From Galeopsis tetrahit (taxonomy: Eukaryota; Streptophyta; Magnoliopsida; Lamiales; Lamiaceae): 64,000 nt of DNA. The stretch is from NCBI GenBank assembly GCA_963675135.1, contig OY776131.1, forward strand, positions 28,821,881 through 28,885,880, given 5' to 3'. Positions 38,293 through 50,525 of this stretch are shown here, one piece after another. Made by a program: the position numbers and the translations under genes. The notes below the pieces were generated by a model, which was given only the letters and a program-made list of their open reading frames with translations, made no database searches and was not told the origin of the DNA. How positions within the stretch are numbered: position 1 is the first letter of the stretch; every line of letters starts with the position of its first letter.

Positions 38293-40100
38293 GAAGAATT
38301 TTTTATTTCAAAATAATTGTCATCTACATTAATTTAAGAGAATTAAATGTCATATTCTAATTTTATTCTTATACTTACTTTTGTAATAATATGCATTAAG
38401 CGACCATGTAAGTAATAAAAGGGTAAAGATTCACATTACACATATATTTATTATTATTGAATGATTTTCTTAATTAACGTGAAACATCTTTAAACGACAT
38501 TTAAAATGAGACAAACACTAAAAAAATTGCAAATATTAGAGATAGGTTTGAGATGGTTTTTGAGGGAAAAAAAGAAGAAGAGAGATTTAAGATGATAAAA
38601 AAATGTCTCTAATTAGAGATAGTTTTTAATCCCGGTGTTATACGATGTCGCTTTGAGAGCATTAAAGACGGTTTAAAGACGAAAAAAATGTCTCTAATCG
38701 ACCCAAAATTCAATTCATTAATTAGTAACGGTAAAAAACTGTCTCTAATTGGTCGAACAAAAAAAAAACATCCAAAAGAGGTTAGGAGGCAATTCAAAAT
38801 TTTAATTTCGAATTAGAGCAATTTTTTATTGTCTCTATTCAGTCAAGCAGTCTCTGAGGAAAATAAAAAATATTTGATATTGGTTGTGGATTCTGTAGGA
38901 TTTTTTTAGATTTTCAAAGTTTGGGGGTATTCAATTCGAATTTTCAATAGTCTTTAAAATTTTTGAGGTATTCAATACAAATTTTTAAAAGTCTAAAAAT
39001 TTATTTGGGTATTCAATAGTCTATAGATTTTAATACTCTATGAATTTTGTTGGATTCTCTTCCAAAAATATAAATAAATTACACTATCCAAAATATTTTC
39101 TAAAAACTAGAGATTTTAATGGATTCTCTCAGAGAACATTGAAGACAAAAGGTCAGAAACGAGTATCCGACCTAACCTGAATTATTTATATAAACTTTAT
39201 ATATATATATATTATTGGCAAAAATACTTGTTATAACGTGAAAAATATTTATATTATTGTGAACTGTTTCAATGTATATATGCGTGAAAAATATTGTTTT
39301 CAATTGTGAGAAACAACTTAAATAAATTCAACATGATATGAAAAAATGGGGCGGGTCCGCCCCGACCCTCATAGGGCAACTATCTAGGACCCGTACAGGA
39401 CGCGGGGCGGGTCCGGGACATAATACAATAGAACGGGTCTGGGGCATATACAAGTGTGTTCCATATACATTTCATCAATAGTTTCAGCGCGGGAGTTTAT
39501 GAAAATCTATGTAAATCAATAAAAAAAAGTATATTTCACAATTCTGTCAAATCTATAAAAATTCATATAAATTAATAAAAAAAGTTAATCAAACTCTGAA
39601 CTCTATGTATTTTCTAAATCGACATACTTTTTAAAATAAAAAAAAATCAAATAGAATCTCAATTCTGCACTTGCAAAATTGGACTCTTGAGAATCCTTAA
39701 GTTTATTTAAAAAAGCTATCTATATTATATATAAATAAAAATAAAATTCACCGTATAATACACTTTGGAGTCGCAACTTGTCATATAAACGATTTGAATG
39801 ATCATTAATTTTTTTATTATGTATTACTCGTTATTTATTTAATTAATTCGACCACGTATGGTCTGTTTGAATATATATATTTTTTGATAAATCTTAATTG
39901 CTTTAGACTAAATTAGAAGAAAATGCATGTAATTAATATTGAAAAGTGTAAAACGTTATTAAATAAATTAAAAATATATACACAATAAAAAGATTAAACA
40001 ATTTTTTTAAAGAGTAGAAATTGAATACAAATACACATAAAAAATTAATAAATAATTTTTTTTAAAAAAGGTAACAATTTAATACATATATAATTAATTA
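38293..40100. other. Intergenic AT-rich DNA with GTCTCTAAT-like motifs
   Basis: 38560-38860 holds several TGTCTCTAAT/ATTAGAGA motifs, in both orientations, similar to 40600-40760. They look like the subterminal repeats of a large DNA transposon, but no ends were found. 39345-39425 is a GC-rich island (GGGGCGGGTCCGCCCCGACC) of unknown type. Confidence 0.4.
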
Positions 40101-40386
40101 CTCCCTCCGTTCCATACTTGAAGGCACAAATGAATTAGGCATGAGTTTTAATGAATGAATTGTTTATTAGTATTGTGTAAGATAAAGTGGGGGTAGTAAA
40201 GACTTTTCAACTTTATAAATAGTAATAAAGTTACTTTTTAGTGTAATAAAATAGTGACATTTGTTGTAATATTGTGATGTTTTAAGGAGATTGTTTAAAA
40301 GTGTTTTTGCTATTTTAGGTAATGTGCCTTCAAGTATGGGACGCCCAAAATGGTAAAATGTGTCTTCAAGTATAAAACGGAGGGAG
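40101..40386. mobile_element. Stowaway MITE, uninterrupted copy of the 27497-28554 family
   Basis: Ends CTCCCTCCGTTCCATACTTG and inverse CTCCCTCCGTTTTATACTTG, TA on both sides, 286 bp. It serves as the empty-site reference for the nested MITE cluster. Confidence 0.92.
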
Positions 40387-40757
40387 TAATAAAAAATAAA
40401 CCAAAGAGTTGTCCACTCGAGTGAGGGGTGTCTTGGGCCTCCAACCACTCAGGATTAATTCTGGCAAAGACCAAATAAAATGGCAATGAATTTAAATAGA
40501 GGGGGTATGTGGGCAGTCGGATTGGGGGATCAGATGCGAGTTGCGGGCTAGGTCGGGCTGTTGGGTTCGAGTCAAGCCCCATTTATAAATTTTAATTTGG
40601 AGACAAAGTTGAGACATGAAAAGGCCGTCTCTAATTAAAGATGGATTATAGATGATTTTTTGACCGGTATACAAAATGGGATGTTACATGATTAGATAAA
40701 TTCGTCTCTAATCTGAAACGGTGTTTTTCGATAAAAAATCGTTTATAAACGGTAATC

Positions 40758-40924
40758 CTAAAACGGTCTACTAAATTCATCGAGTTGTTCCAAAGAATCA
40801 AAACGACCAGTTATTAATGGAATTCCTTGTCGGCTCTCTGTGAAATACTCATTTGGCCGAGGGCTTCCAAACAAATCGTAAGCTAAACCGATACTGACGA
40901 ATAACCAAACCGCAATGAATACGG
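40758..40924 (-). pseudogene. psbE: psbE-like fragment (cytochrome b559 alpha C-terminus)
   Basis: The minus strand translates to GLAYDLFGSPRPNEYFTES, then RQGIPLITGRFDSLEQLDEF and a stop. This is the C-terminal half of plastid PsbE, with a few substitutions. The 5' half is replaced by unrelated sequence. Confidence 0.75.
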
Positions 40925-41020
40925 AAGCCGCTAAACGAAAGGGCTTTCGCCACGTATAGCGACTTTGCAGCTCGTAGTCGTGGAAAACAACTACGCCACA
41001 CCAAACGGTGAATCTTTCCT

Positions 41021-41152
41021 CGTCGTATTTGGTTTGGTATTGCTACGGCACATGACTTCGAAAGTTATGATGATATTACTAAGGAATGCCTTTATCAGAA
41101 TATTTTTGCTTCTCACTTCGGTCAATTAGCAATAATTTTTCTGTGGACTTCC
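41021..41152 (+). pseudogene. psaB: psaB fragment (photosystem I P700 apoprotein A2)
   Basis: The translation RRIWFGIATAHDFESYDDI, then LYQNIFASHFGQLAIIFLWT, is the N-terminal part of PsaB. Replacements such as H to Y and R to C are single C-to-T changes, typical of decayed, methylated organelle DNA in the nucleus. It breaks off after WTS. Confidence 0.88.
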
Positions 41153-42900
41153 GCAAGCGATTTTTCGCACAACTTGCTCATAGTGCAGGTTCCACTTGTA
41201 TATTGTATTTGGCCGAAGAAGCATCAGACAGGTTGGAGTTCTTACCTTCTAGGGACAACCAGAGGATTTGCATGCATGAGAAGTCCTCGTTGTAGTGGGC
41301 AGCTAAGGAGCTAATGTTGCTACGTATTTTCTATTGCAGCTGCGAACCACCCGACGTTTTCTCTATAAATTTTGCTCTTGCTAAGGATGTGCAGCTAATC
41401 GACCTTGCCCGGCAGTTGCTCACAGGGCGGGTAGAATCTTGGTGTTGTGGGATCCATCCAAAGTGACTTTGGAGCCTGACCCTTTGACTTAGGATTAGTC
41501 AGTTCTATTTATCGATGGGGGGCAGGGCTTTCTTGGGGTGTTAAAATGAAGAATGCCTATGTTCCTATGTCGGGCATCCGAGTGGTTAGTTTCGGGGCAA
41601 GAGTTAGTAGAATTGAACTCCACTTCCCCTAAACGAAATACCTGAGTTGCCGCGCGTAAGGAGAAGTTATGACCTCCCAGAATCCTACATCTGCACCGAA
41701 TTCTTTCTGGTTAAAGAATCTCTTTCTAATTGTTCTGGAACAATTAAGAGATTCTCTAAAAGAAATACAGGCTTTCTTTCGTGTATAATCCTGCATAATC
41801 TTGAATGTCATCAGTTCTGGTACGTAGAACAAATAATACAATGCAAGCAAAAGTTCCTGACCAACTACCCAACCTACCTGCTTATATTCTTGACATCCCA
41901 TCTTTGTCTCAGTAGAGTCTTTCAGTGGCATATTTCAGTCCTCTTCCCCATTACTTAGAAAAAGTGATCCACCGATTCAGGTACAAGATACTACAACAAT
42001 GGTTAACGAGTCCAACATGGCTAGGTTAAGAGATAATTGAGCATCTAAGGATAGGTTGTAAGCTACGAATCACGAGTTATGGGCTTTGGGTTTAGCTATT
42101 TATTCTACGTACATGAACTTGATTAACAAAAAGGCTCGAGAACTACATCGATCTGATACCTTCTTCCCTTGGTCTGGTAGCTTTAGGTTGTTTAAGTAGG
42201 TTTGGGCTAGGTCGTTGCGCTCTTGCCACCTCTTGTCAAATCAAAGTAGGCTGATGGACAAGCCCCCGCCTGTCGCAATAGTGTGTGAAACTAAAAAGCC
42301 GTTTTATTGATGAACACAAAAGAAAGAACATTTTTTAGATTTTAGATCATTCAAAATTGACGCATATTTATCCAAAGTATTTTCATTAAATGCTCGTTCC
42401 ATGTTCGAAGTACCATTTGTACAAATAAGAATCCCCTTCGTTACATGATTTCTTCTTCATATAAAGAAAAACCCCTCCCCAAGCCGTGCTTGCATTTTTC
42501 ATTGCACACAGCTACAAAAGGATTTTTTTTAGTGAACGTATCACAACTTACTCCTAATTTTTTAAAGACGAAGAAAGAAATTCTATTTTTTCACCTAGAT
42601 TAACCAATTCCTGAAAATGAAAAAAAGGGGGTTCAAACAAAAAACTATCTATTCAACCATGAAAAGGAAACATTTCGATTTTTTATTGGCCTCTTCCTTT
42701 ATTTAATTCACAGGAGGTCCAATTTGAATTTTTGTGCAAGTAACTGATGAATCTATTTCAGTCAAGCAAAAAAAACCCGATTTCGACAAAGGTACACCAA
42801 TTTCGAATATGCTAAATCGCCCCAAACACATGTCACAAAAGCAGTACTAGTAGCCTATTTTGGACTAATAGAATCCAATGGATTTTCCTAGAAAGTGTAG

Positions 42901-43891
42901 GGTAAAATTCATTTCAAGACCTCTTGATTTTTTTTTATTTTTTTTGTAGTGGGAGAGAGTAAAAAATTAGAATATAAAATAGAGGGTAGGTCTCCTATAA
43001 ACTAGAGTTCACGTGAAATTTTTTGATGAGTGTCACTGTTTAAAAAAATATCTTATTTTTAAACAACGACACTTCATATATATAACAATGATATTTGAAA
43101 AAAATGTTTACGCGAATCTGTTTTCTCAAAAGTTTTTGCCTAAAATAGAAATTTTGGTAGTGTCACACATAGGACTCTAACAAATGGGCTGGACCGGGCC
43201 AGCTCGGGACCGGGGCATTTTTGTTAGGCTGGGCCGGTCCAACCTATTGCTACTGGGCCTAGAAATATGAGGTCTAGTCTGGCCCTAGGAGGGCTACTGG
43301 ACCACCAGGCCAAAATGACCCATTTTTTTTATTCAAACTGAGACGAATTCAAACGACGTCGGTGTCACCTCCAATCGTGGGGAAGTGGAAAAACGAGCGA
43401 AAATATTGTCCATAAAAAAAATCACAGATCTCCATTTCTCGAATCGACACCCTACACTAAGGTATCAACAAATCAAGAAAAATAAATATAGAAATATGAA
43501 GACAAAGAATCACCAAGCGCCATATTCTTCCCAAACATCCAAGCCCCAAACAACCATAGGTCCCAAAAGAGGGAAAACAGGTACCAAAAGAAGGAAGCAA
43601 GCCGCAATAAGTGCAGAAAAGTCGGAGAAACCGCCAATAGGAAATAAACATAAACTAAAAGCAAAACAACTAAAAAGAAGGAATTTTTTTTAAAGAAAAA
43701 TAAATGGGATCAACGGATGACTCACCTGCTCGGCCACCGTAGCGCCGTCAGGGAGGATCTATCCATTGATCCCAACTAATATCCTAAAAAAACCCCTAAC
43801 CTCACAGGATGATCTAGTAAGAACGAAATTAAACGAGGTGGTGCGGTGGCGCTACAGGCAGTGCAACTATTTTCTTATATCAAATTTCTTA
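42901..43891. other. Intergenic spacer with GGCC-rich transposon-like stretch
   Basis: 43180-43320 is rich in GGGCC/GGCCC motifs like hAT termini in plants, but no pair of ends was found. An open stretch at 43385-43693 is lysine-rich low complexity and not convincing as a gene. Confidence 0.4.
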
Positions 43892-44124
43892 CTCCCTCCG
43901 CCCGCCTATAAGATTCCCATTTTACCATTTTGGTCCCTCCGTGTATAAGCTTCTCATACCTTTTTTGGTAAGTACTTTTTCTTACACATCACTTTATATC
44001 TTACTTTTTCTCTCTATCTCCCTCCTCTCTCAATCACATCACTTGTACTATATCTATTATTTAATCACTTTTCTTAATCTCTGTGCCAAAAAGTAACGTG
44101 AAACTTATAGGCGGACGGAGGGAG
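43892..44124. mobile_element. Stowaway-type MITE
   Basis: Ends CTCCCTCCGCCCGCCTATAA and inverse CTCCCTCCGTCCGCCTATAA (19 of 20), TA at 43890-43891 and 44125-44126. 233 bp. Confidence 0.92.
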
Positions 44125-44399
44125 TATAAATCTATCTATTTTTACATATCTAAACTTCAAAATAAAAAAATTGTGGCGGTTTTGAAGAAATCGATCTACG
44201 AGGTGGGGATAGTATGGTTGTTAGATGACAGAGAGGGGAGAAGTCGCGATGGGTTTTGGAGAAGATGGAGGAGAGAAGTGGGTTGAAGATGCAGAAGGTG
44301 GGCGACGAATTTTGTGGGCGGCGTGGTTTTGGGTGAGGAGAGAAGGTGGAGAGAATTTTTAGAGAGAGAGAGAGGAGTCCTGACTATTGACACACAGAT

Positions 44400-47300
44400 T
44401 CTATAGTAGAGAATACAATTTTGTTATCCTCTCCTTAGTTTTCTCTCTCTAAGAATATTCGAGAGAAACTTTGTGAGCCCTTTCCTGAAGAAATTCTTCT
44501 TAGAATTTTCTTCCAACCCCTCCGATTCCCCTTTGTATTCCGACCTATCCAGTGCTCTGTGGCCTTTGTTTTAATTTTTCATTCATATTTACTTTTCGTC
44601 TCCTTGGTTCTCGCAAGATTTTCAATCATTTGCAGATTTTGGATTTCTTAGGTGGTTTTTTTCTGCGTGAATTTCACTTGCTTATATATTGGGGGTGCCT
44701 TTCAATTTCGTATTTCACTATTAAACATACTCATGTTTAGTTTTGTTCTGATTGGGTATTTATTTTCTGATGGGTTTTATTTTTGCACAATCTATTTGAA
44801 AAAATCCTTCCAAAATTTGTTTTGGAAACAAGTGTACGCCACCCATGGTTTTCATCTAATTTGGGGCTTATAAGTGGGGTCTGGAAAATGAAAAGGCATC
44901 ACTCATGTCCTTCATATTTTCTCTGTGTCGACTTGTTTTCTCACATACTCACCATGATTGAGGCGATTCAAGAAAAGTTGCAGCAAGTCTCACATTGAGA
45001 GCAAGAGCATACAAATGTTGTGGTGAAGAAGGATGAACTCATCATCCCAAAGCATGCATTAGCCATGAGATTTGTGGCAAGAAGGCCGATAAGTCTGAAT
45101 GAGCTCAAAACAACTCTTAAGAAAGTCTGGAATATCAAAGAGGATCTGAAAATTTCGCTTGTGGGGGAGGCAATCTATCTGCTGGTTTTCTCTAAAGAGG
45201 AAGAAATGGAAATGGCTCTGCATAAGCAACCATGAAATCTTAGAATATCACTTTTAATCGTGAAGAAATTGCATGGTCACGAAAGGCCCTCAACTTTGAA
45301 GCTGTATCTTACTCCTTTTTGGATTCAAGTGCATGACCTCCAATTTCAAGCTATGACGAAAACCACTGAATTTCGTGTTGGAGGCATCTTAGGAGAAGTA
45401 CTAGAAGTCGAAACAAAGGATGGAGAACAAGCCTGGGGGGAGTGCCTTCGAATAAGAGTAATGGTGGATGTGTCTCAACCTCTATGCAGGTGTGCATACA
45501 CCACCATCGCTGAAGAGAGGCTGACTGTCTTCTTCAGGTACAAAAGGCTTTCAGACTTTTGTTACCTTTGCGGAAAGTTAGACCATGTGGAGAAGGAGTG
45601 CAACAGAGCGATCGGGCAAACATAAGAGTGGTGTATGAATCACAAGTTCTTCCCAGAGTGGTTAAGAACAAATAATCGCAAAAGCCCTTCAGAATCAGAC
45701 ATGCAGAAGCTCCTTCGTCTTCTGGAGAAAGAAGAAAGAATCAGGGTCTATTAGGCAAGCCTTGGTAGAAGCTCAAGAAATGGAAGCTAGAAAGGACAAA
45801 GGTAAGACAGTTGTTCTTGAAGAAAGTGGAGATGACCAATGGAAAGAAATGAATTGTCCGGCGAGGAAGGTAGTCTACAACTTTGCAGATTTGATGCCGG
45901 TACAGGATACTCAAGTGGATGAAGAAAACAATTTGGCCGATTTGAACATGCAAAGGGTTGATCCAAGAACAGGTACTCTCTTGGAACCCATCTCTTTCAT
46001 TTTTCCTCGAGGTCATGAACACAGAATTGTTAAGGAACCTCTCACGGGTGTGAAAATGGAAAATATTATAAAATCACTCATTATGTGGCAAGGGACTTTA
46101 GGGCATATGACTACAATCCTTATGTTGAAGTCATTCATGAAGGCAAAAGCCCATATGTTCCGGCTCGAGAGAAGGTAAATCTGAAGAGAAGACCACTAGA
46201 AGCAACAGGCAGACTTGTGGGGGAAAGGTTTGAGGGTGATGATGTGGCCTTGGTGCAAAACAATATCATGCCATGTAAGAAAAGGCCGTTCATCAAAGAA
46301 ATTGGAGATACGATGGAGGTTTGGGAGAGTATAGAAGAAGGGAGACGAAAATAAGAGAGCAAGGAGAATGTTTGAGCTTTATGGTGAGGACATTGACATA
46401 CCTGGTGTGGCGGAGGCTGAAGTTGATCAACCTCGCCTTCAAGAATGATCACAATATGTTGGAACGCACGGGTTGTGTGCGGTACCCGTGCGTTCGGTCA
46501 TTTACATAGGTTAGTGCAACAATTTCACCCATCACTTTTGTTTGTTCGCGAATCCAAGTGTCTTTCTTGTCATGTTGATGGTATTAGGTCAAGATTAGGC
46601 TTTCGTTTTGGTTTCAATGTTGATGCATGTGGATTGTCGGGTGGACTGCTTCTATTTTGGAATGATATGGATGTTTCTGTTTTATCTTACTCTCCGGGGC
46701 ATATAGATTGTATTATTAAAGTTGATACAAAAATTTGGAGGTTTACTGGCTTTTATGGTAACCCAAATGTAACCCTCCGTAAACATTCTTGATAATTGCT
46801 TAGACGTCTTAATACGTATAACTATATGACCCCCAAGGCATGGCTTATTGGGGAAGATTTTAATGAAACTTTGTTCAATTTTGAAAAATGTGGAGGTGAA
46901 TTAAAACCTTGCACTTAATAGTGACGAGCTTCGAACCCTCAAGGCAATTAGATCTAAATATACATGGTACAATAAAAGAAAAGGTAAACAATTGATTTGT
47001 GAGAGATTGGACAGATTTGTGGCAAATGAACATTGGATTAACCTGTTTCCGGATTTTTGCACTAAGAATTTTGATTTTCTTGGTTCGGATCATAGACCTA
47101 TCAGGATTGAATGTGCTAAAAAGCCAAGATGCGATTTTAACAAAAACACACAAAGTTTCAGATTAAAAAATTCTTGGACTCGAGAGACTGATTTTACAAA
47201 CATGATTACACAAATATGGGAGCATAGGGATAAGGAGGTAGCATTATCATCTATGCTGGAAAAGTGTAGCTATGAAATTAAAAAATGGGCAAAATGTAAG

Positions 47301-47984
47301 GGTGGGTCAATTCCTGTACGGATCAAAGTTGTTCAAACTATTCTAGCACGAGAGCTTAACAATGATGCAAATGATATTGATGTGGAAAAAATCAGAATTT
47401 TAGAACATCAGTTGGAAAAGCTTTTAACACAAGAAGAATGACATTGGAAGTAACGTGCAAGAATTAATTGGTTAAAAGAGGGAGCTAGAAATACAAAAAA
47501 TTTCCATTCAAGGGCAAATATGCATAAAAGCCTTTACTGGATACGTGGAATTCAATCAGATGATAGATATTGAAAGACCAGAGATACCGATATTAGAGAA
47601 ATTTTTGTTGAGTATTTTCAAAATCTTTACAGGACTAGTGGCTCATCTTATTCCGATATTAAACAAGCTACAATGTGTATTCCCAGGAAAGTCACTGTTG
47701 AAATGAATAAAATTCTTGATGCTCCTTTTACGAGAGAAGAGATGAAGAAAGCAGTGAAGGACCTTAATCCAAGGAAAGCTCTAGGATCAGATGGATATCC
47801 AACCTCCTTCTATCAAATCAATTGGGAAACAATTGGAGATGAAGTTGCTACCCAAATCTTAAGGGTTTTAAATCAAGAGGGATTAGTGGATGCTTGGAAC
47901 AACACATCTATTACACTAATTCCTAAAGTCAAAAAACCTAAAATGGTCACCCAATATAGACCAATTATCTTATGTAATGTAAGC
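44400..47984 (+). pseudogene. Degenerate LINE (ORF1 and 5' part of ORF2), cut off by Copia element A
   Basis: ORF1 is at 44954-45625 in one frame with internal stops at 44996 and 45233. It contains a DUF4283-like region (LYLTPFWIQVHDLQF) and a CX2CX4HX4C zinc knuckle (CYLCGKLDHVEKEC). ORF2 starts near 46445 with an endonuclease (HPSLLFVRESK, GGLLLFWNDMDV, LGSDHRPIRIEC) and reaches the RT palm entry (REEMKKAVKDLNPRKALGSD, TLIPKVKKPKMVTQYRPI). It stops at 47984 where the LTR of element A begins. Multiple stops and frame changes lie between 46790 and 47640. The 5' border is approximate: a pyrimidine-rich stretch at about 44400-44480 may be its 5' UTR. Confidence 0.85.
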
Positions 47985-48745
47985 TGTTGATGTTGATATG
48001 AGTGTTCTGTTTAATGATCCAACACTGACAGCCGAGTGTTGTGTTTAATGTTCCCAACACTCATGACAACATCAGAATTTGCCCTTCCTTTTCTCACTAA
48101 CTCTTATCTTACGCTTGTTGTCTAATGATGTCCCCAGAGCAGTTAGAAGACATGGGCAACACCAAGTCATGCCACTGCGTGGGAGTGAGAAGTTATTAGA
48201 CCATGGTATAACAAGTCCCTAAATTCTAGGAGTGGTGGAGAGAAGTTCTATAACCGCATGATCTCAAGGTTGAGGCGATCATGGGAGTTGATGGCAGTTC
48301 GTGGATGAAGCCTATAAATATAGAAGCTGCCCTCAATACAAGATACACAAGAAGAAAAGCTGAAATCGACTACTACTCTATTGAACGCTATATACGCTTC
48401 TAGTTAGGAAAAACTTTGTTTCTTCTTGTAGTTCTTCACATTATTATAAACCCGAATAGTGGTGTGTTAGAACATAGTCTTATTTACTAGGTTGTGTGAT
48501 TAGATCTATGAGGGAGATAGTTTCATAGGATCTAGTAAATCTTTATACACTTTCGTAGTGTAATTATACACCTCAAAGAGGTTGTACTCGTTTCACATAT
48601 TTCTATATAGTGAACAAATAATCTACGCAAATTTTGAATACTTCCATTTTCACTACGTGCAATTTAATTTCCGCTGCAAAGTGTTGTCTGGACAGTGCCA
48701 ACACGACAGACAACATCTCTGATTTCGCACGCACACACACTTTCA
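47985..48745 (+). repeat. 5' LTR of Copia element A
   Basis: Begins TGTTGATG at the point where the LINE stops and ends ...CTTTCA two bases before the primer-binding site. TATAAATA at 48313-48320 is a likely promoter TATA box. Near its start, GAGTGTT/CAACACT motifs alternate (48000, 48020, 48034, 48055) and can form hairpins. The probable target duplication TAAGC (47980-47984) cannot be confirmed because the 3' end lies outside the window. Confidence 0.85.
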
Positions 48746-48746
48746 G

Positions 48747-48760
48747 TTGGTATCAGAGCC
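48747..48760 (+). other. Primer-binding site of element A (initiator tRNA-Met)
   Basis: TTGGTATCAGAGCC contains TGGTATCAGAGC, the complement of the 3' end of plant initiator tRNA-Met, directly after the LTR. Confidence 0.92.
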
Positions 48761-48812
48761 AACTACTTGATACACTAAGTAGAGATTCTGCTTAGAGTGT
48801 GTAAAATCTGAA

Positions 48813-50525
48813 ATGGAGTATCCACTTTTACCCGCACTAAAGCCTCTGATTCTAGATGGCACGAATTATGCCTTCTGGAAACCAAAGATGAGGATGTACA
48901 TCAAATCCATTGATGAACGAGCCTGGAGGAGTGTTCTTGCTGGTTGGACTCAACCAAGAACTGCTGCGGATGAAGACAATGAAGCTCGGATCAAGAGAGA
49001 GCTCGACTGGACGGCTGAAGAAATCACAACGGCGAGTTATAATTCAAAGCTCCGATTCTAGATGGCACGAATTATGCCTTCTGGAAACCAAAGATGAGGA
49101 TGTACATCAAATCCATTGATGAACGAGCCTGGAGGAGTGTTCTTGCTGGTTGGACTCAACCAAGAACTGCTGCAGATGAAGACAATGAAGCTCGGATCAA
49201 GAGAGAGCTCGACTGGAAGGCTGAAGAAATCACAACGGCGAGTTATAATTCAAAGGCGTTGAATGCGATCTTCACCTCAACAGATGCCTCAATGTTCAAA
49301 ATCATATCAAACTGCATTTCTTCGAAGGATGCATGGGATAGACTGCAAGAACATTGTGAAGGATCTGATAGTGTACGAAGGACCAGACTACGTATGCTTG
49401 GAACCAAGTTCGAAAACCTGAGGATGAAAGAAGATGGAACCATTTCATCTTACAACGAAAAGCTGACTGAGATTTCAAATGAAGCTCATTCTCTTGGTGA
49501 TCCAATATCAAATCAAAGGTTAGTACATAAAATTCTTAGATCTGTTCTTAAACGTTTTGAACCTAAGATATGTGCTATAGAAGAAGCTAAGGATACTGAT
49601 GTGATAAGTCAAAATGAATTGGTTGGTATTTTGAAAACTTATGAGATGAACATTTCTGAAAAGACTGATAATGAAAAGAAAGTGCTTGTTTTCAAAGGTG
49701 ATGCCTCATCATCTGTATCATCAGGTTCTGGAAAGTCTCCTTATGTTACTGAAATTGATTCTGATGAAGATGATATTGAGGAATACCTTAACAATCCTGA
49801 TTATATGGCTTTCATTACTAAACAGTTTAAGACATTCATGAAGAACAAGAATAATAGGTTTAAGGATAACATTCAACCTAAGGTTCAGATTAATAATACT
49901 CAACAATTGCCTATTAGGAAGAACAATTTTAATCCTTCTAGACAATTAGAAAGAGGAAACAGGTTTAGATCTGACCAAGATTATAGGAAGAATGTTAAAT
50001 GTGATGCATGTTCTGGATATGGTCATTATGCTAATGAATGTGCTAACACAATTCTAAAAAAGAAACTTAATTTCAGTGCTACTTTAAGTGATGAGTCAGA
50101 TGTTGATCATGATCCTGAAAAAGATATTGAAAAAGCTTTCTCTGCTAGAATTCTGTATGATGATACTTTTGATGATGATCTGGACGATTATTATGATGTG
50201 AGGACAAATGAGCCATCATTTGAGAAATCACTGAATAATAATGTACCAGAATTTAACTGTTTCACAAGTTCTGTTAATGAGACAGGTACATCAAGTAAAG
50301 CAGGTTTATCCAGAAGAGATGCTGACATTCAAGACTTGTCTAATACTGTTTTTAAACTGGAAAGTCTTTTAACAAAGAAGGATAAGGAAATTTCTAAACT
50401 CAAAGAAAGACTTGATGTGTCTGTTCTTGATTTTAAGAAATATTCTTATGAAAAACCTTTAACAAATGAAAAAGTTTGCAAAATATCTTCTGAAACTGAG
50501 AAACTTAATCACATCATTAAGTCTC
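48813..50525 (+). pseudogene. Copia gag of element A, broken by a 206-bp tandem duplication and by element B
   Basis: From 48813 the frame reads LILDGTNYAFWKPKMRMY, the usual Copia gag start (UBN2-like). At about 49050 the preceding stretch is duplicated with a 206-bp period (48848 to 49054). As 206 is not a multiple of three, the first frame ends at 49061, and gag continues in the frame of the second copy (from 49094). It contains a zinc knuckle CDACSGYGHYANEC at about 50000-50043 and a coiled-coil tail. Element B enters at 50526, and the last four codons before the stop at 50540 belong to B's LTR. The rest of element A must lie beyond B. Confidence 0.9.
48848..49255 (+). repeat. 206-bp tandem duplication in gag A
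   Basis: The copies at 48848 and 49054 are almost identical (GATTCTAGATGGCACGAATT in both), differing by a few bases, e.g. GACTGGACGG versus GACTGGAAGG. Confidence 0.95.

Larger units (their letters stand above)
40745..42900. other. Organelle-derived DNA (plastid-like and probably mitochondrial mosaic)
   Basis: Contains a psbE-like fragment (40758-40924) next to a psaB fragment (41021-41152). These are far apart in plastid genomes, so the order is rearranged. 42470-42530 (CCAAGCCGTGCTTGCATTTTTCATTGCACAC region) resembles plastid trnK-intron flank. Much of the rest (41150-42300) is more GC-rich than its surroundings and resembles plant mitochondrial spacer, but I recognise no gene. The most likely source is mitochondrial DNA that already contained plastid pieces. 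Confidence 0.6.

Noticed and set aside
38560..40770. GTCTCTAAT motifs as ends of a CACTA-type element
   Set aside because: No CACTA-like termini or target duplication found; kept only as a weak note.
43385..43693. 102-codon Lys-rich open frame
   Set aside because: Low complexity, no domain, no splice context.
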